64,000 bases of DNA from Sindora glabra. Taxonomy: Eukaryota > Streptophyta > Magnoliopsida > Fabales > Fabaceae. The stretch is taken from the NCBI GenBank assembly GCA_020226215.1, contig CM035233.1, positions 69,864,831 through 69,928,830 on the forward strand, in the 5' to 3' direction. The stretch's first letter is position 1. Each line of letters opens with the position of its first letter. This document shows positions 24,301 through 35,800 of this stretch, piece by piece. The position numbers and the translations under genes are program-made. The notes beneath the pieces were generated by a model. The model ran no database searches, was not told where the DNA came from, and saw only the letters and a list, made by a program, of their open reading frames with translations.

Positions 24301-24660
24301 ATGCTTTGTCCTTTGCTCGCTCACAAGGTGCCTCAAGCTGCCTCTTCCGGAAGCCAATCAAGTGGTTTGTAACTATTCGGGCAGTTTCTTCCCCCATTAA
24401 ACCATTTGTATCAGTTACTTCTCTACTGTTGTGTATTTCTTCATCCTCGCTATCAAGCACTACCTCATGTTGATATTCACATAATGGATTAGTTGGTATA
24501 TCATCTGCTGGCTCTGAATCGTCCACAATTTCAGTATCTCGATTGAGGTTTTCCATCTGGGGTTCACCTAAGGAACTATCCATCACCAGGGTGTTATCAA
24601 GGAGATTGGTTTGCTATAATTGCTGGTACTCCTTTTCATTTGCTTCTTTGACTTTAGCTC
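21331..24660 (-). pseudogene. Tandem-BRCT plant protein copy (DNA-damage type), disabled
   Basis: Exons on the minus strand are about 24262-24660, 22241-24088, 21917-22165, 21750-21830, 21486-21597 and 21331-21401. The C-terminal part reads as a plant BRCT protein of the At3g21480-like type: LFSQHLDDGIIKQQKK, MEATHFVADKF, VVTHLWLESCGQANY, GKKVYITPCVKPDKK, then DDLLILSCEED and VYSAELLLNGI. The long second exon encodes a polar, low-complexity middle region. Lesions: TAG at 24614-24616, 22544-22546 and 22433-22435; a frameshift near 24020, after HQHKLHA; another near 23180, where one frame ends GRLER and the next starts MTRSKPSV; and an apparent in-frame deletion after YLIDEKK. Such proteins are thought to act in DNA-damage signalling, with BRCT repeats binding phosphopeptides. 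After the last TAG the frame is open across five exon segments to the natural end. The 5' end of the gene is not identified; exon 1 material is duplicated at 25018-25125. Confidence 0.85.
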
Positions 24661-25017
24661 CTAATAGAAGCCAAACAATATTCATGAGACTAAGTTTCAA
24701 TGCAAAGTCAAAAGCTATAACTTTCACATTTGCCTTTTGCATGAATATATATATAACATATTCCTGAAAGAATTCTCTCAAATCAACAGTTGAAAAGACA
24801 GATATTCCTTCTAGGCACTGTTTATGGATTCCTCAATCCTCACAAACAAAGGGGTAACTAAATCGTGGCATGCAAAATTTCGAATACCATAGCAACCCAA
24901 TTGATGGGCACAAACACTAGAAAAAAAACCAAATATACGCAAATTTGGGATAACTTGAAAGCAACAGCAGTTCAATGGGATCAAAAGAGAAAAAAAAAAG
25001 AATCTTTTTGCATTTTA

Positions 25018-25194
25018 CTTTTCAGATAAGGGACTATTGATCGCCAAGGTGTTATCAAAGAGGTTGGTTTCCTGAAATTGCTGGTACCCTTTTTCGTTTG
25101 CTTCTTTGACTTTAGCTCCTAAACAGCATGAATGCTGCCTAGAGAGACAAATTTTAGCTCCTAAATAGCATGAATGCCGCGTAGAGGGACAAAA
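25018..25194 (-). repeat. Duplicated first-exon fragment of the BRCT copy plus a 42-bp tandem repeat
   Basis: 25018-25125 is a diverged second copy of 24560-24660. Both contain, on the minus strand, a TAG acceptor followed by GAGCTAAAGTCAAAGAAGCA and then GATAACACC. At the codon that is TAG in the downstream copy this copy has CAG. Directly upstream, a 42-bp unit starting TTTAGCTCCTAAA (plus strand) is repeated in tandem at 25111 and 25153. This is an exon-sized duplication about 445 bp apart, now non-coding. Confidence 0.8.
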
Positions 25195-25350
25195 GGAAAA
25201 CGTTTCGCAGTAGACAGAGACAAAGTGAAGATCGGGCGTAAACGAGGGAAATTTATTTATGAGTCACGAATTTGGAGGGCGAATGAAATGAACTGCAGAA
25301 AATGTCTTAGGGGGAATTAAATCACAAATGATGAAAAATGTGAATTTAAT

Positions 25351-25422
25351 GGGGCGTTCCGAGAATCGAACTCGGGACCTCTCGCACCCAAAGCGAGAAT
25401 CATACCACTAGACCAAACGCCC
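25351..25422 (-). tRNA. tRNA-Pro (anticodon UGG)
   Basis: The minus strand folds into a standard 72-nt cloverleaf. The acceptor stem GGGCGTT pairs with AACGCCC, and the terminal discriminator is C. The D arm contains GGTCTAGTGGTATGA. The anticodon stem CTCGC/GCGAG encloses loop TTTGGGT with anticodon TGG. The T arm is CCGAG, loop TTCGATT, CTCGG. There is no intron and CCA is not encoded, as expected for a eukaryotic nuclear tRNA. A and B boxes are intact, so it is probably functional. An A/T-rich run with T stretches follows on the minus strand. Confidence 0.96.
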
Positions 25423-26986
25423 GTTGTTGAATCGCTTCGCACTGAATAGTAATTTCTCAGATATTATCGTAACATTATAAATGCTTCGGAAAAGGGGGAA
25501 AAATAGAATTAAATTAGTTTCCCAAGATGCAGTTGATTTTTTATAAATTGGATTGGATTGGATTATTACGTATTATTTCCCTAATTAAGATTTTCTTAAG
25601 CCTTTTAAATATGGGAAAGACTATAGTTCACCACTAAAAAAAGTGGTACATCGGTGTGCCGGGAGATGAACGGCTAGTGTGCGATGATGCTTCTCCATCA
25701 ACCGGTTAATAAACTGGCTGTGGCAAGTTGGGCATAATACACAAATACTCCACCATTATTTTTAATTACATCAGACTCCTCCCAATATAATAAATTGGGC
25801 CACATTGATATATGGAGCCCAGCCTATAATATATGTATTGTGTGCTGTAGAGGAAGGAAGGATGAAGAAATGACCGTCGAAGTTTTACTGTCAACCACTA
25901 CAGAGCAAATGAAGACCCTTTGTCGGAGGCAACGGTGGTTGGAATACTTGGCAATGATAGGCTGCAGTAAAGATTATTGATTTCGAAGACAAATATGAGT
26001 TAAACTCATGGATACCATTGGGATTTTGCAGCTTCTGTTGATTAATTTTAGTCTTTTGACGCTCTTAATGTAGAGTGAAAATGCAGCGGTGAAAACCTAA
26101 CAGTACCTAAACCCTTAATGTAATGCTGAAAATTTCAGAATCCTCACAATTTGAAACGTGAAGCCCTAAAAAAATGATGAATTTGCCCATTCCATATTGT
26201 CTTGCTAGCCATGACAACCAACATCCTGAACCTCAGATCTTTTCCATTCGTTCCTCAATCATCTTCCTCTTCTTTTGGTTTGGGTTGACCTACGTTGCAG
26301 ACCAAGGCCAATATCAAAAATTAAATTAAGCAATCGGTTGAGTATTTTTCATAAATATTTGTGCTTCCTTTACCTTTCTATGCACAAATCTCTCCATTCA
26401 ATCTACATCGTTCATTTGCTGAAGCATCGGTGCATCACTAGTCTGGTCCTTTAAATATACCAATCAACTCAAAAAGATAGGATCTGATCTTATCAAGAAG
26501 AAAATGATATATACATTCAGGTTGGTATGTATCCATTTACGCACTTAAAATTTTTTTAATGAATGAGAGTAGCTGACTTACATTAGTTAGATTTCGTCAA
26601 ATGGAGGATGGGTAAATTTCTTTTCTCATTTTTTTTTTCAGAGAATAAATATAACACTAATGAATCCAAAATTGCAAATAGCGGGCCATTTTCAGTTAGC
26701 TCTTAGGCATTTCTAGAAGACCTAAAATTAAGTAATTTGTTACTGTATGACTAGTTCATTGGGTGCTGGAGAGTAAAACTTAGGAGTCCAAAACCCCAAA
26801 TCAATAGGAACTTTATCAGATCAACATTATCACCAACTTTGAATATATATTATCGGAAGCCGCAGCAATAAATATCGGTGTTTCTAGATCCATTCAGATT
26901 CAGCTCACAACAATTGATCTGGCTATGACCCATGTAATTGTAATTGCTCTTTCGATCTGCTCTCCTTCTCTCTCTCTCTCTTCATC
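25423..26986. other. Intergenic region upstream of the F-box cluster
   Basis: No gene was recognised. It is less AT-rich than the flanking repeats. A TATA-like GAATATATATTATC at about 26839 and a CT-rich tract at about 26960-26982 could belong to the promoter and leader of the F-box gene at 27277. Confidence 0.5.
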
Positions 26987-27150
26987 GTCCATCATGATCA
27001 TTGTTGTAAAGAACTTTTATTTTTCATACATATTATGATATGATTAACAAAATAGTACGCGGTAGTATCATCCATCATGATCATTGTTGTAGAGAACTTT
27101 CGTTTGTTAATCGTATATTGATTAACAAAATAATACATAGGAGTATGATA
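26987..27150. repeat. About 83-bp tandem duplication in the leader of the first F-box gene
   Basis: Two adjacent units share ATCATGATCATTGTTGTA near the start (26991 and 27074), GAGAACTTT/AAGAACTTT, and GATTAACAAAATA near the end (27042 and 27120). The units differ by substitutions and a small indel. They lie in the presumed 5' UTR or first intron. Confidence 0.85.
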
Positions 27151-27276
27151 GCGAAGAAAGTAACTCTTACTGAGATAAATTGAAGATTTTGTGTTACGTT
27201 TGCTTTGCGTGATCTTATTAATTCTTTTTACATTTTTAAAATTTTTCTTTTATCAAATTTAGACTTTATAGCAGGT

Positions 27277-28197
27277 ATGGAGACACATGATTGGGGTGAT
27301 ATGCTTCCTGAACTCCTGTCACATGTTGCAGAATCCTTAGAATTGGTTGAACTGCTAAGTTTTCGAAGTGTCTGTAAAAACTGGAAAGATGCTTCATCGA
27401 CAGCATCAGCCAAGATCGGATCCTCAGTAACTCAACCTTGGTTTCTCATCCATGGTGGAATTGATTCTCAATGTTTTTTACTGAGCAACACTGGCAAGAA
27501 ATATACCCTTAAAATTCCAGAAATCGATGGAGCAACTTGCATTGCCTCCAACGAAGGATGGCTTCTTCTGTGTCGCGAAGACTCACTCTTCTTCTTCTGT
27601 CCTTTTTCCAGAGCTGTAATTAACCTTCCAAAATCTCCCATACTGGAAATCTCAGACTGTGCTGCTGCATTTTCCTTCGTTCCTACGTCTCCGAACTGCA
27701 CGGTGGCTGTGATAAGGCGAAACGGAAATGAGCTAGAATTGTATGCAATTTCTAGAGGGAATCAAAAATGGAATATGCACAAATTTAGTTGCTCATCAGA
27801 TCAGCTGAACAAAATCACAGGTGCTTTGTACCATGGAGGGCTCTTTCAATTTCTGGACAGTTACAAAGGTTTAGTCACCTTTGGTGCCGTTACAGGTGAA
27901 TGGAAATTGTATACTATAGTTCCACCAGATTATCAGTGTGACACTCAAGAAAAAATGGAATTTACTAGAAGTAAGAACCGTTTTTCATGGGGAGGAATGA
28001 AGGAAAAACTAGGATTGGAAGACAAAGTTTCGGTTTCGACGTGTGGTACGCTGATTCCTATACCTGATAAACATGACTTGCTGATTCACAATGAGAACAT
28101 TCGGGCAGTTGATGGGCAACATGAGAGCCAAAACCTTAAAGGGGTGTGGTTGCAGCCGAGATACTTTCATATCACGCCACTGCAGCAAAGCTGGTAA
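27277..28197 (+). CDS. F-box protein with DUF295 domain, copy 1
   Basis: A single coding exon of 306 aa starting METHDWGDML. Residues about 8-45 form an F-box: LPELL, VAESLELVELL, then FRSVCKNW. F-box proteins bind SKP1 and present substrates to SCF ubiquitin ligases. The rest is a DUF295-type C-terminal domain: WFLIHGG near residue 55, the GWLLLCRE strand followed by FFFCPFSRA, then ALYHGGLFQF and GEWKLY, and a terminal GVWLQPRYFHITP. The chosen start follows a good splice acceptor (TTTATAGCAG, 27265-27274), implying an intron in the 5' UTR. Nearer upstream ATGs belong to a frame that would read through that acceptor. It is similar throughout to the gene at 35801 and to plant proteins annotated as At1g57790-like. 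The substrate is unknown. Confidence 0.88.
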   Translation: METHDWGDMLPELLSHVAESLELVELLSFRSVCKNWKDASSTASAKIGSSVTQPWFLIHGGIDSQCFLLSNTGKKYTLKIPEIDGATCIASNEGWLLLCREDSLFFFCPFSRAVINLPKSPILEISDCAAAFSFVPTSPNCTVAVIRRNGNELELYAISRGNQKWNMHKFSCSSDQLNKITGALYHGGLFQFLDSYKGLVTFGAVTGEWKLYTIVPPDYQCDTQEKMEFTRSKNRFSWGGMKEKLGLEDKVSVSTCGTLIPIPDKHDLLIHNENIRAVDGQHESQNLKGVWLQPRYFHITPLQQSW

Positions 28198-31100
28198 ACT
28201 CGAGGAGAGGAAGGGGTTAATTTGATCATCTCTTTCATTATTTTTTTTTCTTTTTTATATTAGGATGTTTTATGGTTTGATTGAAAAAACAATAAATTTA
28301 TATTTTAAATTTTCTTAGAACAATATTATATCAGTATTAATTTTTTTTCTAATATGTTTTATGCAATTTCTATTGCTGTCTAGAAAAAAAAATGACGAAT
28401 TAGAATTTATGGATTTTAAATTGGGATTTCCAATCATAATCATTGTATTAAATATGGCTACATTTTCATCAATATATGACAACATTTGAACCTTCTCATC
28501 ATTATGATCAAAACAACATATAATTATTACAATGGCGGTTAATTAAAATTTAAAATAACAATCAGCCATTAATATTATTAATAAGATCATGCTTTACATG
28601 AACTTTTACATGTCAATTATGTCAATTTATATTTAACAAAATATAACAAGTTAACTATTTATAATATTTTATGTAAAATATGTTTCATTTTATATTTAAC
28701 AAAATATATTATAATTTTAGGAATTATGTCACTTGCACCTGGCCATGTGTATAATTGTGACACATAAATATGACACTTTTTTTTTTCTAATAATTAAAAT
28801 TATTTCAATAGAAGGTATGCTAATACTACTAGAAATATTTCCGACGCATACAATCCATCGGAAGTTGGTCAATGAAACCAAATTCAAAACTCTTTCTATT
28901 TCTAGCAAATTTTATTTACGTAAAATTTTGTTTTTCTTTTTAAAAAAAAAACTTGCTGGAATATTTGCACTAACTTTTATGTAAAAAAACACTATTTTTT
29001 TATGGAAAATTTGTCGAAAATTCTTTCCCTCACATTTTTTTCTCTGTTTTTATAGTTTAGAGGTAGATTTATTTCTATTACTTTGTTAGTTTTACCAATT
29101 GATTTAGTTTCAACCTACAATTTTTAGAGAGCCTTTTGTTTTCACTTGCTTCGTGCTTGGATAGGTTGATTTTTTTTATTTATTTAAAAATGAAAATTTT
29201 TAACCTATTTAGTTAATTATTTGATTAATTTATTTACTTAACTAATTTGAAACCCATGAATTGCACATGATTAATTAGATATATTATTTTGATTTTTTTA
29301 TATTATTTTTTAGCATATTTTTAAATTGTGTAATATTATTTTTTATTTTTATCTTTTATTAAAGTAAGATTATTATTAATTTTTCGTAATATCATAATGA
29401 AATTTCCTTCACTTTTAATGGGCAAGGCAATAATTTATGTTTCACATCTATTTTTTTAAATTATAAAGGATTTCTATAATATTATCATACTTGAAAAAGT
29501 TATTTAGATTTCAAAATTAAAAAAATGCAATTTGAAGATATGTTATAATAAAAAAATATATAAAAGATGATTACTTTCGTATGCAAAAATATCTTATATA
29601 ATCACATTTACAAATTCATAACAATTCAAATTATTCTTTGATTATCAGTCATTCTGCATAATTTATAAATTCTAATTCATGTAACAATAAAAATCCAACT
29701 TTTTGAATATGTATGTTCACCTTGTCATCTATGCTTCAATTAGATATTCCTCTGCATTTTTTATCAATTTTTTGGTCATTTAGTCTTACTATATATTAAC
29801 GGAACGATGTATTTTATTAAATTATTTTTACTTTTTCCTCATTTCGTATCAATATTTTTTTAATAGGAAATGCATCTTTGAGTAATCTCATAATATTTAC
29901 ATTAAGAATTCAAGAGTATTTTCAAATTTAATATATTGAAATCATGTAAGTTTGATATATAAATATAAGTTATAAGTCAAATAAGTATTTGTATTGAATC
30001 ATTCTTTTAATTCATTAGAGGGAAGCAATTTAAATTTGTATTTAGGTGTAGTAGAATCTTATACTTCTATTTCTTCAATATAGTTGAAGCATTAAACTTG
30101 ATTATATATTTATGGTTAATCTTGTACTCTGTCTTATTTTATCACTCCAAAATTCTTAATCAAATAAACATGAACTTTTTTGCAATGTTTGCATGAAATT
30201 GTGAGTAAATATACTTCTAATTATTGTATAAATATAATTATTTTGCATTTAATAACTATGTTAGTATACTAATTGGATAATATTAAGCTAACCTTCTCAT
30301 TGATTATTATCATATAAACATTTATGAGTTCATTATTTTACTTGAAATTGATGATTGACAAATTTTAACTTTAATTTTTCATTTATATCTATCACTATTG
30401 ATCTCATGAAGATAACTAAATTTGTTGGCAAGTTTTGTCATGTTGAAGGATAAATTTTATGAACAAACTTATATTGGCTTTGACTTGCAGCTATAGTATT
30501 TATAAGCTAGAAGATGCCTAGTGTTATTAAAAAATTATAAGAGATATTTTTACAAATTTCAAGTGTTACTATAAAATTTTTTGAATGCTCAGATATTACC
30601 ACTACTACTATTATAATATCTTTTCATGATCATTTTATTTTAATTTTAAATAATTTAAAATGAATATAATTGCTATTCCTATTCTCTTAATCTTAATCAT
30701 TTTTATTTTTTTTAAATCATTTACTTATTTCATGAAAAAATGAGATGTTATATTACAACTTTCAATGTTATCATAAAATTTCATAAATAATTAAATAAAA
30801 TTTAATTATTATTAATTAAAATATTTAATTATTTTAATGCTCATTAAAAATATTAAGTTTGATAATCTTACAAATGAGTGTATATAATTTCATGTTACAC
30901 TGGTAAGTAATATTACATTTTTAAAAAATTAAAGGGTAAATTTATTTTAAATAAAATTTTAAAAATAGAATTAAAATTTTAGTGGAAGTGGAAAGGATTA
31001 AAAGTGCCAAATCTAAAACGTGGCAATTTGAGGGAAAAAAAATACTCACGATAAAAGGTGCAAACCAGCACACAAAAAAAGTTTGCACAAATCGAAACTA

Positions 31101-31318
31101 TGCAGATAAGTGATAGCATCACTAAATAAAAATCAGAATCCTATTTTTAGTCAAAATAAAGAAAACATATTTCTATTTCATCCAAATTCCTTCTTCCGCT
31201 GTAATCCTGATGAAAAAGAACTAACACAAGAATTATCAAAGCTGGAGAATCCAAAACTATGGATTTCATTTGTAACTATCCTCCATTTGTTGCAGGAGTA
31301 GTGACAGAAGAAGTAGAG
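28198..31318. other. AT-rich spacer between F-box copies
   Basis: No coding sequence, RNA gene or bounded mobile element was recognised. It is mostly A/T-rich sequence with poly-A/T runs. Confidence 0.6.
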
Positions 31319-31945
31319 ATCAGTGGCTACAAAACGGTGGTCTGATCTGCCTCCTGACCTCCTATCAGATATTGCAGTATATGCATCTTCAGCTGCTTCA
31401 GCTCAGCCAGAAGGTTTCTTTTATACGGTAGTCTAGGTTTTTCAATGTTTTTTTGCTGACCAGCCCTGACAAAATATACAGCATTAACATCCCAGAAATG
31501 TTGGGAGCAACTTGCCTTGCCTCCAAGTGATGGGAATAAGGATTGGACAAATCACAAGTACAATTTTGCATCAAGTTTGGGTAGTATCACTGGGACTTAT
31601 ATATCATGGAGGGATATTTCAATTTCTAGATAGTTCTGAAGGCTTAACAATATTCAATGCTCAGAACAATGAGTGGAATAAGTATATTGGCGGGAGAAGT
31701 CCGAATTTTCTTGTAAGTGAGAGTCGTTGCTGTTGGAAGGATGTGAGAGGGAAACCGGAGATTGCTGAAAATGTTTCCATTTGTACATGATGGATGCTAT
31801 TTGTTGAGGACCCTATAGGTATACTGACTAAGAATGAACATTTTGGCTGCTGAAAACTGTCCAAGGCCGTACGTTGAAGGGCTTTGGATAATTGGATTCA
31901 ACCAAAATATACTTACGAATCTCAACAGATCATAGCTGGTTATAA
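31319..31945 (+). pseudogene. F-box/DUF295 copy 2, disabled
   Basis: Clearly related to the intact gene at 35801. At 31319 the sequence reads (V)ATKRWSDLPPDLLSDIA, so the expected initiator ATG is GTG. Most of the F-box after IA, up to the ASSTASAQPE equivalent, is deleted. A frameshifted, stop-ridden stretch follows, still recognisable by the equivalents of SIDIPEM and TCLAS. A large deletion removes the GWLL-CPFSRA part. A longer open piece at 31512-31790 preserves LIYHGGIFQFLDSSEG and NNEWNKY, and the end retains a degraded equivalent of the terminal VQPRYF and SPEHSWL. A splice acceptor (TTTGTTGCAG, before 31297) occurs at the position used by its sisters. It cannot make a full F-box protein. 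Confidence 0.87.
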
Positions 31946-34900
31946 TGAAGGAGTTCGATTTCCTGGTCAAGTTCTTCTAATTAGGGTTCTTTTTATGAAT
32001 TTGCAATTCAGGCTTCTTTTGAGTTACTCATAACTTAAGCTTCGGATTTATAGGTTAATTATTTTCTTTGTTGCTTTGCTACGAACACACTTAAATAGAT
32101 TCATACCCATGGTAGGGTTGAGCAACTTTGGGCTCTTCGTAAAAATTAAGATGAAACAAATTCGGCTCAAATGCTAAAAAAAAAGTTAAGTACAAGTCTA
32201 ACCCTATTTTGAAGCATGATGCTAGACCCGGCCCATATATAGCTATTCCCTTTTTTAAATTATTTCTTACCAATAAGGTAAATAACACAAATAGCAAAGC
32301 AGTTCAACACAATAATCTTGCAAATTTAGGCTCAAATAACATATGTAATATACGATATTTTTCAGATATATGCAAATCAAGTTTGGTTTGGGTTAGTCTA
32401 ATTTTTTTACGCAGTGTTTGAGTGTAACCTGCTAGCATGATCTAATTTTTTTGCTCAAACCTCATTCAACACTTAATTCAAATTCTAATCTATCAATGTT
32501 GTTTTTGAGTTAAAAGTTCGGTCGGTGCTCATTTGCATGGTCATGCTGCCTCTTGTACAAGATCATCTAAGTTTTATTAACTCTAATGGTGGAGATTTTC
32601 AAGCCATATCTGAAAAGTATAATCCAGGCATTTGTCAGAGTAAAAAATGCTATTAGGACAAATAAATTATTCATTGATCATTTTTTCTTTTATAACAGAG
32701 TTTAAATCAAATTAACAATAATTTCTTAAAACATGGTATATTTAATGGCTAAAGTTCAACTTGAATTCAATTTAGGAGAGTGTTAGATTCAACTTCAAAT
32801 TCATTCATCTTAATGCCCGAGCTTGTCTGCATTACTTTCGGAGATAAAGTAAGTGGTATGTAAGGGTTGGATTTTTGCGAGGGAGAGATCCTACTCTAAC
32901 CCGATTGTTAATTAAATTTTATCGTTTTCAAGCCACTTCGAGTAATCTCGATTTACACGATACATTATTAACCTCAATTTTATTAATATGTGAAATCTGA
33001 TAATTACTTGATCTGTTTACAAAGATGGGTTAATTGAACTTCATTATCTTTTATAAAAAAAATATGTTTTGTATGTTTTTAAATTTTTTTAGAACTATAG
33101 ATTATAAATTTATAGTTGAATTATAAAGAAAAAAAATACTTTTAAGCTTTCAAACTCAGTAAAAGAATGTAACATAACCGAAAATAAGTTATTAAGTAAT
33201 AAGTAATAATTGCTTGTGCAAAATATATAATTGACATAAACATGAAGTGTATTTATAAAGCTACTCCAAGTTGGATTAGTGATAAGGAATGTGCCAATAT
33301 AATACAATGAAGTTTTTAGATCTAAACTTCCTCCCCGTCAATTTAAAAAGAGAAAAAGAATGAAATGTATATATAATATATAAGGATAGTTTTTTCATAT
33401 TTAAAATAAAAGTTTGAATATCTATATTTTGACTAATAAATCAATGAATAAATGATTTCTATTCATATATGAAAAAGGTTTTTTAGGTAATTCATTTGTT
33501 TCTAAACAATATTAAATTTATTCTAATTTCATTTCAACCCTAAAACTTTTTTTTAATAAATTTATGGGTTTATAAAAGTTTATTAGAAAATTTTGAGCCA
33601 ATTTTTTTTGTATAGATTTAAAGACTTGAACTAATTTTTTTTATTTGCATTTGAAAATTTTAAAACATGGACTAAAATTTGAAAATAAATTTGAAAAATA
33701 AAATGAAAAGTAAAAGGTTTCATCATAACCTTTAACAATTTTGATAAAGTTAGCTTCAACAGCAAATAACTTTGACAAAGTAAGCAACTTATTTTTACTA
33801 ATCTCAAATCAAAATGCATAATGTAATACATTAAATTTTTATTAAACTAGAGTTAATTTAGACTAACTTATTATATTTTTTATATATTTTTAAAATATTA
33901 AAATTATCATCTAATTAAATAAAATAATATTAATTATGATTAAAAATTAATCATAAATTAATTTTAAAAATTTAAATTTATATAAATAAATAATTTTACT
34001 AATAAATTCACAATGTTTCAAATTAATTTTGATCAAATCATTATAAATTTCATTCATTAATTTACTAATATTAATCATTACTAAAAGTTATTTTTGCATT
34101 TTAGAAATTGCATAAATAACTGATTACATTAATTAATTTACAATATGTCAAATTAATTAGCATCAGAATATTATAATTTTCATGCATCAATTTATTAAAA
34201 TTATCGCATAACAAAAATAAGATATTAAGCATTACTAGAAATTAATCAAGATTAATTTTTATTAAGTTTATATTATCAAAATAAATTATTATGCTAGATT
34301 ATAATGTATCACATTAATTGGCATCAAATTGCTTTAACTTTGATGTCTTGAATTACTAAAATTATCACCTAACTATATATAGTAACATATTGATCACTAC
34401 CAAAAATTAATTCTCTCTATTTAAGCACTCTATAAATAATTAAGCATACTAATCTATGATATATCAATTTAATTCTCATTAAATTATTGTAACTTTTTCG
34501 TATGTTAAATTTCTAAATCTCACATCATTCGACCATTATTAAAAATTAGTTTCGTTATTTGTATATTGCATAAATAAATAATTTTGTTATTATCACTAGC
34601 AAGATGTCACTAACTATATGTTACAAATTATACCATGACTTATTTGAATTATTTTTTATAACAAATTTTATCAATAAAATTTTTTATTATAAATCTTTTC
34701 TCCAATATATTATATACATAGTCTATCATTTATAATTTTGGCTCAATGTAGATAATTCATTTGCAAATTAAATGTATTACTTATTGAATGCCTTTTGTAA
34801 CCCAACAATTTATTATATAAATTACTATCAATTTAATAATATTAGCCTAATATTAGTTCATTTTAAGTTATTATTAAATATATAAATAAATTAAAATATA

Positions 34901-35311
34901 TGAGTAGAATAAAAAATATATATTATAATTTTTCACAAATTAATCTCTTTTACTAACCATTTTTTTTATGATAAACCTAAATAATATTTTAATCTAATGA
35001 TAAATATAAAAATAAGTATCTTAAATATTGATAACTAGTTTTAAGTCTGAATATGTTACAATTGTCTGTTATGCAAAATTGGGTCTGCCCTAATTTTTAT
35101 TTTTCAAGGGATTAATGATTAACCCAACTCCAACCTTATGAACCCAATAATTCTAGAAAATATTAATTGTGATTTAGCCCAAAAACGTCTATAACCTAAC
35201 CCTGCTCGTGCAAACCCCTCAAGAGATGCCTGTCACAAATTTGAATGAAGTGATGAGCATGAACGTCGGAGTTCCCAAGTCCTAACAAACAGAATTATAG
35301 AACCCCGTTCC
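31946..35311. other. AT-rich spacer between F-box copies 2 and 3
   Basis: No gene was recognised. It is A/T-rich throughout, with degenerate repeats between about 33840 and 34700. The last 250 bp become GC-richer as they enter the promoter of the third F-box copy. Confidence 0.6.
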
Positions 35312-35322
35312 ACCATATATAG
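35312..35322 (+). promoter_or_regulatory. Putative TATA box of F-box copy 3
   Basis: CCATATATAGC is a good plant TATA element. It is followed 25-40 bp downstream by a CT-rich leader and then by a possible 5' splice donor (GTAATTG near 35385). The matching acceptor would be the TTTCATCAG just before 35798. Transcription start and leader intron are inferred. Confidence 0.5.
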
Positions 35323-35800
35323 CTCCGAGGCAAATAGTCTTCCTCCTCTGCTGTTAATCAACAATTCTATTCATAAAGTTACGCGGTAATTGCTATTGCT
35401 TTTCTTAATCTTGTTTCTTGCGGTTCTATTTATTTCATCATTTTTTTTTCTCCCTCGGATTTTCGTATAATTCTATGTATGTGAAAAAATCGTTTTTTTT
35501 TTCCTTTAACTTCGAAGCTTGCATGGATAGGATATATTATTCCATTACAAAACCTGGACATGCGTTTATGGTGATTTTTCAAAAACTTAATGTACAAAAA
35601 CTCTGTTGATTTATTCGATCGTAGAGGGGGAAGACTGGAGTAATACTGTTACTTTATTTGAATGAACGAGAATGGAAGAATGGAAGAATCATGACATGAA
35701 ATAGAGGACTATCTAGTCCTGGAAAAGTAAAAACACAACCCTTTACTTTCTTTTACTGAGCCCGAGGACTAAATCCAAATTCTTTTACTTTCATCAGGTT

